A stretch of 64,000 nt of DNA from Sipunculus nudus (Eukaryota; Annelida; Sipuncula; Golfingiida; Sipunculidae): assembly GCA_026874595.1 (NCBI GenBank), contig CM049312.1:74498429-74562428 (forward strand). Direction: 5' to 3'. The notes under the pieces are model-generated. The model had not been told where the DNA came from. It saw only the letters and a program-made list of their open reading frames with translations, and made no database searches. Position numbers and translations under genes: made by a program. Shown here piece after piece: positions 11,066 to 23,274 of the stretch. Within the stretch, counting starts at the first letter, position 1; the number at the start of each line of letters is the position of its first letter.

Positions 11066-11772
11066 GTCGAGGGAAGAATAAGAATCTGGGAAGATCTAGA
11101 ATTCTCATTTTTCCCAGGTTTGAAATTCAAAACTGAATTCCACTCTCTCCCGGGAAAAATTAGAATTCTGATTTTTCCCGGGAGAGAGTGGAATTCAGTT
11201 TTGAATTTCAAACCTGGGAAAAATGAGAATTCTCATTCTTCCCGGGAAGAATGGGAATTATTGATGCCAACTTAACTCTTTTAATTTTTTTAATACTTAG
11301 TCAATCTAACAGAGATGTTTATTTTTACTGAATTGTAGATTAAAAATATTCACATTTAGATATATTTATAATTGAATCATGTGTGCTAAGAACTAATATG
11401 TAAATATCAGGTGTGGTTGTTTTCAACTACCGGTAACATTGGTTTAGTACTATCATGTGTGAATAAAACTGATTTTAACAGAAATGGGTCTTCTACTTTT
11501 TTTTTCATGACAAAAAATGTTACTGTTCTACAAGCAATAGTCAGTTAATAACACAAAAATTTGGTTATAATTCTGTAGTAAAATATGCAAACTTAACCCA
11601 CCTTAACTATTAAAGGGATATCATTTAACAAATTGGAGCTGGCTGGGAAAAATAAGAATTCTGGTTTTTCCCAGGAAAAATCTGAATTCTCATTTTTCCC
11701 CGGGAAAAATGAGAATTCTGATTTTTCCCGGGAGGATTCCGGATCTTCCCAGATTCTCATTCTTCCCTCGAC
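11066..11772. mobile_element. Palindrome-rich MITE, 707 bp, in AT repeat
   Basis: Ends are inverted: GTCGAGGGAAGAATAAGAAT on the left, and GTCGAGGGAAGAATGAGAAT on the minus strand at the right. Both extend to CTGGGAAGATC and are flanked by (TA)n. Repeated TTTTTCCCGGGAAAAA blocks give several nested hairpins, including a perfect 63-bp-arm hairpin at 11098-11233. The middle (about 11260-11630) is AT-rich with no ORF. Confidence 0.7.
11098..11233. repeat. Perfect inverted repeat, 63-bp arms
   Basis: Arm 11098-11160 and arm 11171-11233 are exact reverse complements by eye, with a 10-base centre TAGAATTCTG that is itself mostly palindromic. On extrusion this would form a cruciform. Confidence 0.9.
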
Positions 11773-13224
11773 ATATATATATATATGCAGCATAATAGTG
11801 TTATATACAATATATAATATATAAACAATGCAGCATTTTTTTTCTAGAGAGAAGTGGCCTTGTTGTTGAGGAAAAGGAATTGTTATTCATACTTCCACCA
11901 GGTGGCGTGGTTTTGTTTCAATCTCAGCTGTTAGCAGCTTGACTCAAAAGTTCTGAACATCAGTGTTGGGTCCTTTTACAGGGGTTCTGTTATCATAAAC
12001 TCCTTATCCATCTATCATTCATACTATTACAACATTTTTTTCATCTATTGCTTTAACTAATACTTGGCTTCTATTATTATTACTTTACTATTAAATAGTG
12101 GGATGAGCAAATGCTCACTTGCCTTCTACATCACCCAATGACCTCTAGGAGAAACTTGAATGTGTTCTTTTATTTAAATTGTAACACAAATGTTAGGCCT
12201 GTGTATTGCTTGGCAACTCGCAAGACAAACTGATTCAGGATACAGGAAGGGGATATGCAAACTGGTTTGTAAACCTTTTGCCCTGTGTAATTAATTGAAA
12301 GGAATAAAAAATATCCCCCTGCATGTTGATTAATTGTTTTTTGACAAGTAGCCCCTAAGTTCCCGAAGTCCTGAATCTCCCAACTCAAGCCCGGAAGCCA
12401 GGGACTACCAGCTTTTCAGTGTGGGCACAGCAAATTACAGAATTTTAGATCAAGTTTGTTCTGGTCAGATATTTTTTTTCTTATTTATTCTTTGCTATTT
12501 TAAATGCTTAATTAAGGTTTCTCAACAGATTTTTGAACTGGCAATATTGCAGTAGGCGAATATTCATGCTAGGATGCATAGATCGTGATCTTTTGAGAGC
12601 TTGGACATTCGTTACAGTCCTAATTAATATATGTTCAACTTGTTCCTCTAAATTAAAAATTAAACTACAAAACTGAAATACTTTATCATTAAGGAGCTTT
12701 CTCTTGCAATTCTTGCATACAGTTTGGCCAAGTTCAGCAGTATTTATTTTGGGTAAGTTAATGACCAGCACAACATAAACCCAGTTGCTAAAGATTCATA
12801 TGCTCTATAGTTTATGTCCCTCTTGCTAAAAGTTACCTTCAAATTTAACCTCTTCATGTTCAGCAATACACAGAAGTCATGTGAATATTTGTTTCGACAA
12901 CCAAATTTTTACATCTTATTTAATTTATCTGGAGCAGGTGTTTATTACACCTGATAAACATAGATTTTAAAACACAGCAAAATTTGTTCAAGCCATAGTA
13001 CTTAGACTGCAATACTGGTACATGGTGAGAATAAACAGGGCCTTATTCACTGTCTGTGGCACCACTAATTAATTCATCAGAGATTATGACTATCAGATTA
13101 TCAACCTCTGGAGCACTTGAACATCAGCAGCCCAGCAGCAGCATGACTGTCTAGCTTACAATACTCAGCATACAATAACACCCCCCCACCCCCGGTCTGT
13201 CTTTTTACCGAGAGCTATCGAGCG
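11773..13224. other. METTL16 intron 1 segment without recognised features
   Basis: AT-rich DNA with short C runs at about 13180-13193. It includes a single copy of the ACCGAGAGCTATCGAGCGC motif just outside the foldback element. Confidence 0.6.
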
Positions 13225-13549
13225 CAGCCTTTGACTAAAAGAGTGTTTGTTTGATTATATTGAAACACAATAAAGGTCTTAAGTTGTAGGGTGATTAGTT
13301 CATGCTAGATGCTTTCATCCTCCAGTGGGCACCAGGCATTTGCTTGAGGTGATAACCTATTACATAAACCCTGGGCCATGTTTGTAGATTCATTAACTAG
13401 GCTTGGTCAGTATACACTGGAGCAGTGCTTGTTCAGTTTGCATATTATGTGGGGAGGGGTCGGTCTTTTTACCGAGTGTACCGAGCGCTAGGCTCGGTAG
13501 GACTTTTTACCGAGCGCTACCCTGGATTCACACCAGGCAATGCTCTGAC

Positions 13550-14405
13550 CAGGGTTAGGGCCAGGTACAAGTAAAAGTACCTAGGTACAGGTACAGGTAC
13601 TTTTGAATTGGCCAGGTACGGGTACAGGTTCTTGATTTTCTTAGAGTACCTAGGTACAGGTACAGGTACTTTAGAAAGTACCTTGGTACAGGTACAGGTA
13701 CATTTATTTTAGGATCACCTAAAAGACGTTTTTACGGATAATAATAGCGGCATAATATTCACATAAATGCAATTTAACATTACTTTATTCTATCAAACAA
13801 TATACTGAAGTCATTTGCTAAAGTACATTTCATAAGAACTTATTATCTGTATGGCACCATACATTCACAAACATGATATGCAAGTGTATTAAAAGTCTAT
13901 TAACTGCACCAAGTAAGGTATGACACCATACATTCACAAACATGATATTCAAGTGCACTGAAGGTCCATTTAGTACACCTTGTACAGTATAACACCATAC
14001 TTCACAAACATGTTACTTGTGTACTAAAATTTCATTAAATGCACCAAGTAAAGTATAACACAATCTATTCAGAAACATGATATTCAAGTGTACTGAAAGT
14101 CCATTAAGTGCACCAAGTACAGTTTGACTTCATAAATTCACAAACAACAACAACATGAGCAGTTTATCATAATGATGGCTTGCTGATTGTTATACACTAC
14201 TGGTAACCAAATTTAAAACTATAACAGAAAAAAAACGAAAAAAAAAAAAATGAAAATATGAAAATGTACCTGGAATACCTTGTACCAGGTACAGGTACTT
14301 TAGCTCCAGGTACAGGTACAAGGTACTTCCTACCCATGACTAGCAGGTACAGGTACTCTGAAATGTGTACCTAGGTACAGGTACAAGTACCTGGCCCCAA
14401 CCCTG
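13550..14405. mobile_element. hAT-like MITE, 856 bp, 8-bp TSD GCTCTGAC
   Basis: TIRs CAGGGTTAGGGCCAGGTAC (left) and CAGGGTTGGGGCCAGGTAC (right, minus strand) are flanked by identical GCTCTGAC at 13542-13549 and 14406-14413. Subterminal AGGTAC repeats are dense on both sides, as expected for transposase binding sites. The interior has four or five degenerate copies of a roughly 65-bp unit (CACCATACATTCACAAACAT). No ORF. Confidence 0.88.
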
Positions 14406-14590
14406 GCTCTGACCCACACAGGTCTACTGAGCGCTTGGCCTTTTTACCGAGCACTACCCTGGGTTCACACCAAGCAATGCTCTGACGCAAGTGGGGCTAG
14501 TGAGCGCTATTGACTTTTTACCGAGCTCTACCCTGCATGCTCCTAAAACGGGAACTGTTATTACATTCTTCAAACGTCTTAATTTGGACT

Positions 14591-14594
<4 letters not shown>

Positions 14595-14674
<80 letters not shown>

Positions 14675-14951
14675 ATACATGCTGTATAAAAATATTAAAT
14701 ATGTAATCTATATACCAAGCGGTAAATCATGTATTAATTTTTACAATATAACATACCCTCTTAAAAATATTATATACATTGAATATATATGTATTTTTCT
14801 TAACATTCACTCTAATTCTGGGTCTTCTCTCTCTCCCTTTCTTTCTTTCTCTCTCTCTCTGTCTCTCTCTCTCTCTCTCTCATTCTGTTTCTTTCTCTCT
14901 TTCTCTCTCTCTCTCTCCCTTTCTTTCTTTCTCTCTCTCTTTTTCTTTTTC

Positions 14952-15005
<54 letters not shown>

Positions 15006-15290
15006 ATATATTTATTGTGTATATATATAAATTGTATATATAAATATGCATCGGATAAAGGTTGTATATAGCATAGGTCTTTGTTACCTTTCCCATTGAT
15101 TCAAGTTCTTCTTCTTCGTCTTCTCTCTCTCTCTCTTTCTCCTTTATAGGCCTATATCGGATAAATATAATATAAAGTATAACTCTTTCTCTCTCACTTT
15201 CTTTCTCTTTTCTCTCTTTCGCTTGCTCTCTCTCTCTCATATATATATATATATGTGTGTATTTATATATATATATATATATATATATCA
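14595..15290. repeat. TA and CT microsatellite cluster
   Basis: TA tracts lie at about 14595-14671, 14963-15013 and 15240-15289, and CT-rich tracts at about 14826-14962 and 15121-15240. ORFs across them encode Ser/Leu or Arg/Glu runs and are artefacts. The cluster is at the centre of the foldback element. Confidence 0.95.
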
Positions 15291-16411
15291 GTATATAACC
15301 GTCATTTAAAGAAATTTATGCATAAGTTGTTACAGGGTTTGGTGAGAAATCATCCGACCTCATCAAGGGTATAGACATCATTAATTTATTAATTTGCTAG
15401 ACTAACTAAGAAATGTGATTTATTCTAAATAATTTAATATGAGGTTTTGTGCTGAATGCGGTTAAAAACTAGTTGTCCTGTGCGCGATGTTAGTGCTCGG
15501 TGAAAAGTCCCTAGCGCTCGGGTAGTCCCAAATATGTAAGAGCACTGCCCGTTGTAAGACCAGGGTAGCGCTTGATAAAAAGGCCGAGCGCTCGGTAGCC
15601 CCAGGCAGGTCAGAGCATTGCCTGGTGTGAATCCAGGGTAGTGCTCGGTAAAAAGTCCTACCGAGCCTAGCGCTCGGTACGCTCGGTAAAAAGACCGACC
15701 CCTCCCCACATAATATGCAAACTGAACAAGCACTGCTCCAGTGTATACTGACCAAGCCTAGTTAATGAATCTACAAACATGGCCCAGGGTTTATCTAATA
15801 GGTTATCACCTCAAGCAAATGCCTGGTGCCCACTGGAGGATGAAAGCATCTAGCATGAACTAATCACCCTACAACTTAAGACCTTTATTGTGTTTCAATA
15901 TAATCAAACAAACACTCTTTTAGTCAAAGGCTGTAATAAAAAAGTAAAAGCTATTATTCTATAACTTAGGGTTCTATTACTATAAAAGGTTAAAATATCT
16001 TGTCTATTCCTATTTAAAAGTCTATTACTACTACTTTGAAAACCTGTAATTTTCTATTAATATTGCATACTACTATTAAGCTATCCGTGAAAAAAGAAAA
16101 CAGTTAATAGCATATTCATATTATTCTACATATTATCAATGTAATCTTTCTTCAATTAAGTTAAAGTGAAACAGAAAAAACACAGTGTAAAACTTAGTCC
16201 TTTCACATTTAAAAATATAAGATAAATTGCATGGTGTATTATATTTTCTCTATTTTCTTTTCACCCATTCTTAATTTAAATTATTGAAAGAAATATGAAA
16301 ATTAAAATTAAATATGAATGTTTGTTTGTAAAACACAAATTATATGATCAAATGGTTGATTATAGCTGCACAGAACATTTCACAGCTGGTGACTTTCATC
16401 ACCAAATTAAA

Positions 16412-17632
16412 CTAGAATACGGGTAGTCGACAAGCGACTACATGTATCCGCAAAAATCAGAGTGGAACAGGTGAAGTGAGGCATGGATTGAGTGGCAAGG
16501 GGAAATAGAGTGAGGTGTGTTGCATATAAGCATGGATGTCTGCAGCCAAAATGTATATGTAGGTTGCGCCACCTACCACAAATGCAGAAAGCTGTCACAT
16601 AAATGTAGGTGGCGCCACCTGTCATAAAATCCAGAAAGCTGTCCAGGATGTATAAACCTGCAAGATTTTAGGTAGTTATGTCAAACCACTACAGACATAA
16701 GAGTAATTTTATCCCACGGCAGACAGACAGTGGCTGTGCAAAAATGGTTGCAGGTGGCACCACCATTTTTACTGTATGATATAAAGCTATCCAAGGGCTA
16801 CATTTATATAAAATTTTTAGCCTGATCGGTCAAACGGTTCCCGGGATATGAGCTTGGATGTCTGCAGGGTAAACGTGAATGTAGGTGGCGCCACCTGTCA
16901 CAAAATTAAGAAAGCCATCCAGGATGTATAAACCTGCAAAATTTTAGGTGGATATGTCAAACCACTGAAAAGATATGAGTGATTTTATCCCACGGCAGAC
17001 AAACAGACGGCGTGTGCAAAATGGTTGCAGGTGGCGCCACCATTTTAAGTGTATGTTATAAAGCTATCCAAGGGCTACATTTGTATAAAATATTTAGCCT
17101 GATCAGTCAAACGGTTCCCGAGATATGAGCTTGGATGTCTGCAGAGTAAACATGAATGTAGGTGGCGCCACCTGTCACAAAATCGCAAAAGCTATCCAGG
17201 ATGTATACGCATGCCAAATTTCAGGTGGATAAGTCCAACCAATGCAGAGATATGAGTGATTTTATCCCAAGGCAGATGAACAGATGGACATAGTTAAAAA
17301 ATGGTATCAGGTGGAGCCACCATTTTTAGTGTATGTTATAAAGCTATCCAAGGGCTATATTTGTGTAAAATTTTTTAGCCTGATCGGTCAAACGGTTCCC
17401 GTGATATGTGGGTTTATGTGTGGAAACAGACGCACAAATGGACGCTTAGCACAGAGGAAAGGTCAGAGGTCAAAACAAAATCGGGGCGCAGCAGTTCACA
17501 TGTGACCCGAACATAATCCCGGGTTTCGTAAAATTCCGCCCAGCAGTTCAAGAGGAGTTCTCCGGACACCTACGCGGCGGCGGCGTCCGACTGAAAACAT
17601 AGTATCCGCAAAAACTCTGTTTTGGCGGATAC
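16412..17632 (-). mobile_element. Helentron-like (HINE) element, family 1, copy A
   Basis: Read on the minus strand it starts TTGTATCCGCCAAAACAGAG (hairpin closing with GCGGATAC). It passes through a GC-rich CCGCCGCCG stretch and a core of tandem repeats with GGTGGCGCCACC. It ends with a stem-loop (GTAGTCG / CGACTAC) and CTAG. No ORF. It is head-to-head with copy B. Confidence 0.7.
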
Positions 17633-17763
17633 AATGAAGATTTCTGTTGGCAGTGTTGCAAAGTTTTAAAAGTAATAATTCAGTAAATTTATAGGTCAAA
17701 ATCCTGCCTTTGAATATGTAAAATCATATTTGTGATCATTAGTCAGTTATATTACTTATATTA

Positions 17764-19500
17764 TTGTATCCGCCAAAACAGAGTTTTGCGGATACTATGT
17801 TTTCAGCTGCACGCCGTCGCCGCCGCCGCCGCGTAGGTTTCCGGAAAACTCCTCCGTAACCGCTGGGCGGAATTTTACGAAACCCGGGATTATGTTCGGG
17901 TCACATGTGAACTGCTGCGCCCCGATTTTGTTTTGACCTCTGACCTTTCCTCTGCGCTCTGCGTCCGTTTGTGCGTCTGTTTCCACACATAAACCCACAT
18001 ATCTCGGGAACCTTTTGACCGATCAGGCTAAAAAATTTTACACAAATATAGCCCTTGGATAGCTTTATAACATACACTAAAAATGGTGGCTCCACCTGAT
18101 ATCATTTTTTAACTATGTCCATCTGTTCATCTGCCTTGGGATAAAATCACTCATATCTCTGCATTGGTTGGACTTATCCACCTGAAATTTGGCATGCGTA
18201 TACATCCTGGATAGCTTTTGCGATTTTGTGACAGGTGGCGCCACCTACATTCATGTTTACGCTGCAGACATCCAAGCTCATATCTCGGGAACCGTTTGAC
18301 TGATCAGGCTAAAAATTTTATACAAATGTAGCCCTTGGATAGCTTTATAACATACACTTAAAATGGTGGCGCCACCTGCAACCATTTTGCACACGCTGTC
18401 TGTTTGTCTGCCTTGGGATAAAATCACTCATATCTTGTCAGTGGTTTGACATATCCACCTAAAATTTTGCAGGTTTATACATCCTGGATGGCTTTCTCAA
18501 TTTTGTGACAGGTGGCGCCACCTACATTCACATTTACGCTGTAGACATCCAAGCTCATATCTCGGGAACTGTTTGACCTATCAGGAAAATTTTTTTGCAC
18601 AAATGTAGCCCTTGGAGAGCTTTATAACATACACAAAAAATGGTTGCGCCACCTGCGACCATGTTTGCACAGTGTCCATCTGTTTGTCTGCCTTGGGTTA
18701 AAATCACTCATATCTCTGCAGTGACTTGACTAATTCACCTGAAATTTGGCATGCGTATACATCCTGGATAGCTATTCTGATTTTATGACAGGTGGCGCCA
18801 CCTACATTCACGTTTATGCTGCAGACATCCAAGCTCATATCTCGGGAACCGTTTGACCGATCAGGAAAATTTTTTTGCACAAATGTAGCCCTTGGAGAGC
18901 TTTATAACATACGCAAAACTGGTCGCGCCACCTGCAGCCATTTTTGCACAGCTCCTGTCTGTTTGTCTGCCATGGGATAAAATCACTCATAACCCGGCAG
19001 TGGTTTGACATATCTGGCTAAAATTTTGCAGGTTTATACATCCCCGACAGCTCTCTTGATTTTATGACAGGTGGAGCCACCTGCATTCTAGTTTATGCAG
19101 CTGACATCCAAGCTCCTACCTTGGGAACCGTTTGACCGATTGGGCCAAAGTTTTGCATGTGTATAGTTCTCACATAGCTCTTTATCATACGCAAAACTGG
19201 TGCCGTCACCTGCAACCATTTTTGCTCAGCATCCATCTGATTGTCTGCCACGGGCTAAAATCACTCATATACATGTAGTGGTTTGAATTATCTGCCTTAA
19301 ATTTTTCATACTGGGACGGCTTTCTGGATTTTGTGGTAGGGGGGGCAACCTTCATACACAATTTGGCTGCAGACATCCATGCTAATATGCAACACTTCAC
19401 TCTATTTCCCCTTGCCACTTAATCCATGCCTCACTTCACCCGTTCCACTCTGATTTAGGCGGATACACGTAGTCGCTTGTCGACTACCCGTACTCTAGTT
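17764..19500 (+). mobile_element. Helentron-like (HINE) element, family 1, copy B
   Basis: It starts TTGTATCCGCC (17764), with a terminal hairpin AAAACAGAGTTTTGCGGATAC, and ends GTCGACTACCCGTACTCTAG. The core has eight or nine palindrome sites, from 18084 to about 19199, at spacings of 146-150 and 129-131. The subterminal GGCGGATACA near the 3' end is the inverse of the 5' TGTATCCGCC, giving asymmetric inverted ends as in Helentrons. Confidence 0.7.
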
Positions 19501-19545
19501 AAATATGTTGTAACTAATACTATTAATGTCTTCAAAGGACTAATA

Positions 19546-22500
19546 CTATAGTCCATTTCATCCCCTCATGTCCACCTGTTTTTTGCTATGAAAATTTTTA
19601 TTTGGTACATTTCAAGGGAAACAATTATAGTGTAGAGGAGAGGATTACAGAACCTAATTTTCAATAAGGTAACTAAATACCTACCTTATACCTTATTTGA
19701 GTAACAGAATTTTCTGAAAATATGAGAAATCAGTCTACATTTTACAACATATGAGACCCACTTATGGCGGTCAAGGTCAATGGTCACATGCAAAAACAGC
19801 CTCAGCTGACAGCTGCTGATTGGATGATCTCATGTAAACACTCTAAAAATATAACCAGGTAAAACAAAGATGGCTACTTATGGAGGGACACACCACATCT
19901 GCCAGATCATGATAAAGAGACTAAAATGTTGTGAAACATAAACGGTGGATTTATGGTAAAATTCTTAACTGCCATAATAGGTTGTCACTTCCATATGTTG
20001 TTTTCTTGGAAAATATTGAAAAATATAAACTTTTAAGTAAATTATCTACAAACAAGGGACCTATGGGTCACGACGCTCAGCTGTTATATATGATAAAAAA
20101 ATATTATTTAGAAATGAGGCACATGCTGGTTTTGTGTGGTAATAAATATAAGCTGTATTATGAGTTGTTGTTTAGCTTATGTATGATTTTGATAGTACCT
20201 TTGGAGACAGGGAAGAGGATTGATTTCATTTATTTTATTAACAAATGGAGTACTACTGTCACACAGATTTTGACTTGGCCATATAACTTATAAGCAGAAC
20301 ATATAATATAAGAGTTTAACTATTTATTAAAAAAATTACAAATATTGTCCCAAATATAATTTTTATTTAAAATAATAAGAGAATCATATGATTTTTTAAA
20401 ATGAAATATAACTGATATGATTATTAAAATAATATTAAAGAATATATTCATGAATGCATTCATGAATACATTTTGAAAGTATTTGCACAAGTATTCATAT
20501 ACTTTCATTTTTACCTGAATTCCCATTCTTTATGCAAGAAATTTTATAATGGAGTACATAATCATATTCGTATTTAAATACAATTACAAAGTATTCGCAC
20601 CATGTCTGGTATTTATTCAGTTTTCACCAAACAATGATGTTGAGAATCCAGAATATACAAAATTCACACATTTAAATAATGATCATAAGTACCTGGTTTT
20701 ATGGCTTTTATTTATATTAAAAAATAACTGTAAAAAATTCATTTTGGACTAATTTCACATCAATGTACACACTAGACACAGTAGGAATCTAGATTAATAT
20801 TATCAACTGCATCTTTGTCTATCATTAATTTCCTTCATATAATCCTTAATGATTAGTAATGAATAATATGATTTACTTCTTTATCATTAAAAATGAAATG
20901 AAAAATGCCATAGGTGACTGCATGGTGTTATTTGGAATATGTGACATTCTACCCATCGATACAAGATTCTTATATCATCAGTAACTGCAAGTTAATTTCC
21001 TGTTATTATAAACTAACAAATTCCTTTTCTATTTTTCTTTAATTTGTTATTTAAAACCAATAAAAAGTTATTAATATATTGTTTATTGTTATGTTGTTGG
21101 TTAAAACTACTAGATGAGTTGGGTTGAACACCTGGATCAACTGTGGCTGGCCATAAGCTGCCTGGATTCTCCCCTCAAGCGTGCATAATTTGATGAAAGG
21201 TCAACAAGGTCAACATACAGGTGACTCAAGAGGGGCTGGAGAGAGCCAAAGTCTGACAGGGTCTCATAAAAAACATTAATAAAAGCTACAATATTTGGCA
21301 AATTTCTTTTAGCTTTCTAAACTAAAAAGCTGAAATCCTTATGTGTGCAGGATATGAAAATTATATCAACAGTGCTCACGGGAAACAAACGTGCCATGGT
21401 CACAGTTGGGCAAAATTTAAGGTACTAATTTTATATTTGTACTAATAACTTATAAAATTTGAAAAATTCAGAACTAATTTTGGGTATTCAATTGAATCTT
21501 GATTAAATAATGTTACATCCCTGACAAAAAAGATCTCTAGCTTCAGCAATGCCCTTGTTAAGGGAGTAAATATATTTCTTGATTTTTTACAAAGTGCATT
21601 ATGTTTGGGCCCATAACTTAAAAAAAATACACAATACTGACATCATTTCTGGCATGTGCATAGTGAATGTATAGAAAAATATGTATATTATATATGATCA
21701 AAGTCAGATCAGTGGTTTTGATATTAGGCAGTCTTAAAGTGTAACATTGGGTTTTTAATGGAAAAATGAAGTTTTTCATTGATATCTTGAAGGAATTAAG
21801 TCCTAGTGACCAAATTCTTGGCATGGTAGGGGATTTTGGAGAAATCTAACTGTATGCCAAATTTAAGGAACTTAGAGCTGAAGCTCGGGAGCTGAGCTCT
21901 AGCAAACTGCATAACACTAGCAATATGTGACATGGTGCTTGAAAACTTGAATAAAATCTACAGTTTTTGATCAACTGGTTTCAAATTTTTGGTGTTAACA
22001 GTTGAAATGCTAACAAAAACATGCTGAGAAAATTAAATCCACAGCAGTTACAGCAAAAAAACGTGCCATGGTCAAAGTTGGGCAAAATTTAAGGTACAAA
22101 TTTTTTATTTTTGCTAATATTTTTAAAAATTTAAAAGATTTTGATCTAATTTTGGGTATACAATTTAATTTTGATTAATAAAAGTAATATTACTGGAAAA
22201 AAAGTGCTTAGCTTTAACAAGTTTTGTGTTAAGTGATAAAATTTCTTTCCTGATTATTTACAAAATGCATTATGTTTGGGCCCATAACTTTTTTAAACCT
22301 AATTTCTGGCATGTACATAGGAATTATATAGAGGATTATTTATAGGAAATATGAGGAAAAACAGATGAGTGGTTTTGATATTAGGCAGTCCTAAAGTGTG
22401 AAAATAGGTTTTTAATAAAAAATTGAGGTTTTTCCTTAATTTCTCAAAGGAATGAAGTCGCAAAGACCCAGTTTTCGGCTTGGTAGGAGATCTTGGGGAC

Positions 22501-22685
22501 ATCTAACATTATGCTGAATTTTGGATTCCTAGGTCTTACGGTTTCAAAACGTGCCACATATACGGACGGACGGACGGATGGACGGACGGACGGACGACGG
22601 ACAATGGACCACGACTATAGCTAAGATGACTTATAGTCAGCTGAGCTAAAAACAGGTGGACAGCAGGTGGTGAAATGGACTATAG
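19546..22685. mobile_element. 3.1-kb TIR element, non-coding
   Basis: The left end, CTATAGTCCATTTCATCCC, and the minus-strand right end, CTATAGTCCATTTCACCAC, both reach GTCCACCTGTTTTT. Left flank TA; right flank TG, possibly a decayed TA. It contains AACAAGGGACCTATGGGTCA (about 20050), two direct repeats of a roughly 470-nt block (about 21390-21860, 22065-22520) and a GGAC tandem (22562-22600). The longest frame, at 19931-20293, resembles no transposase. Confidence 0.6.
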
Positions 22686-23010
22686 TGAGTAATAATTCAA
22701 TGGAGATAACTATTGAAAGTAATGTTTATGGAGTAATACTGTATATTGTTACAAAACTTTACGGCGCAAGAGATCAAAAGGCCTAATGAAAGGTTCATGC
22801 GTCAAGTCATTAGAACGGATCAAAGCTCTTGACTCAAGACTAGAGGGTTGCACGCCCATTCACACGTGGGCAGCGTGTGCGCTGTCAACGGACCAAAACA
22901 ACCGTACTCACTGGAACTGTCAGCCCAGATACTGCAGCTGCGAGCATCAGCCTGTCACCTGCTGATCTCTGTGTCTGATATGCAACCGTTAAAGACGTAA
23001 AACTGACTGA
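22686..23010. other. METTL16 intron 1 segment beside promoter
   Basis: Non-repetitive, with rising CpG content from about 22780. No ORF. Confidence 0.5.
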
Positions 23011-23020
23011 TTTACCTACC
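23011..23020 (-). other. METTL16: Putative donor of METTL16 non-coding exon 1
   Basis: On the minus strand the sequence reads CATGGTAGGTAAATC. This gives two overlapping donors: GTAGGT after base 23020, or GTAAAT after base 23016. Either could join the acceptor at 9634 over a 13.4-kb intron. If the first is used, the exon ends in an ATG that is in frame with the METTL16 start. Confidence 0.45.
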
Positions 23021-23268
23021 ATGAAGTCTTGTAGACACTAACAAAATTATACTGAGTTAGCCTGCGCGACACAGATGCGGTTTCATGGGCGCAGACATCT
23101 TGAATACCGCAAATTCCCGCGTTACTTCGTCATTATGTCACGCATGCGCAGACGCCTGGCAGATTTCGTAGGTGCACGTATATCAGTGGAATAGGGCAAA
23201 CATTTCGACTAATATTTCGTCAATATAACTAATTTAGGATACAGCTGATACCATATTCCAACTGAAAG
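23021..23268. promoter_or_regulatory. Candidate divergent METTL16/LIS1 promoter
   Basis: This short CpG-rich patch in AT-rich surroundings lies between a minus-strand splice donor (about 23011-23020) and a plus-strand donor (AAAG then GTAAGT at 23269). That pattern is expected for two back-to-back non-coding first exons. It holds cacgcatgcgcaga (about 23139-23152), ten of twelve matches to the NRF1 palindrome, a common site in TATA-less housekeeping promoters. No TATA box is evident. Transcription starts are not visible from sequence, so the extent is approximate. Confidence 0.55.
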
Positions 23269-23274
23269 GTAAGT
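23259..23274 (+). other. PAFAH1B1: Putative donor of LIS1 non-coding exon 1
   Basis: CAACTGAAAG followed by GTAAGTAAC is a near-perfect plus-strand donor just right of the CpG-rich patch. The LIS1 ATG exon at 36847 begins with a splice acceptor, so an upstream non-coding exon must exist. This is the best candidate for its end. Confidence 0.45.

Larger units (their letters stand above)
13225..15933. mobile_element. Foldback-type element with 325-bp inverted arms
   Basis: Arms 13225-13549 and 15609-15933 are equal in length and nearly identical as inverted repeats; I saw two mismatches in the parts compared. Inside the arms, a unit containing TTTTTACCGAGCGCTACCC and CACCAGGCAATGCTCTGAC repeats with more divergence. 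The centre holds TA and CT microsatellites. A hAT-like element sits in the left arm repeat. No transposase found. Confidence 0.7.

Noticed and set aside
14679-15240. ORFs of 83-142 codons, Ser/Leu-rich or Arg/Glu-rich
   Set aside because: They are translations of TA and CT microsatellites.
17284-18095. ORFs shared between several places ([20 protein letters not shown])
   Set aside because: They are antisense frames of the Helentron-like repeat; copies carry stops and frameshifts, so no protein is maintained.
19931-20293. 120-codon ORF as transposase of the 3.1-kb element
   Set aside because: No DDE-type motif or helix-turn-helix; AT-rich random composition.
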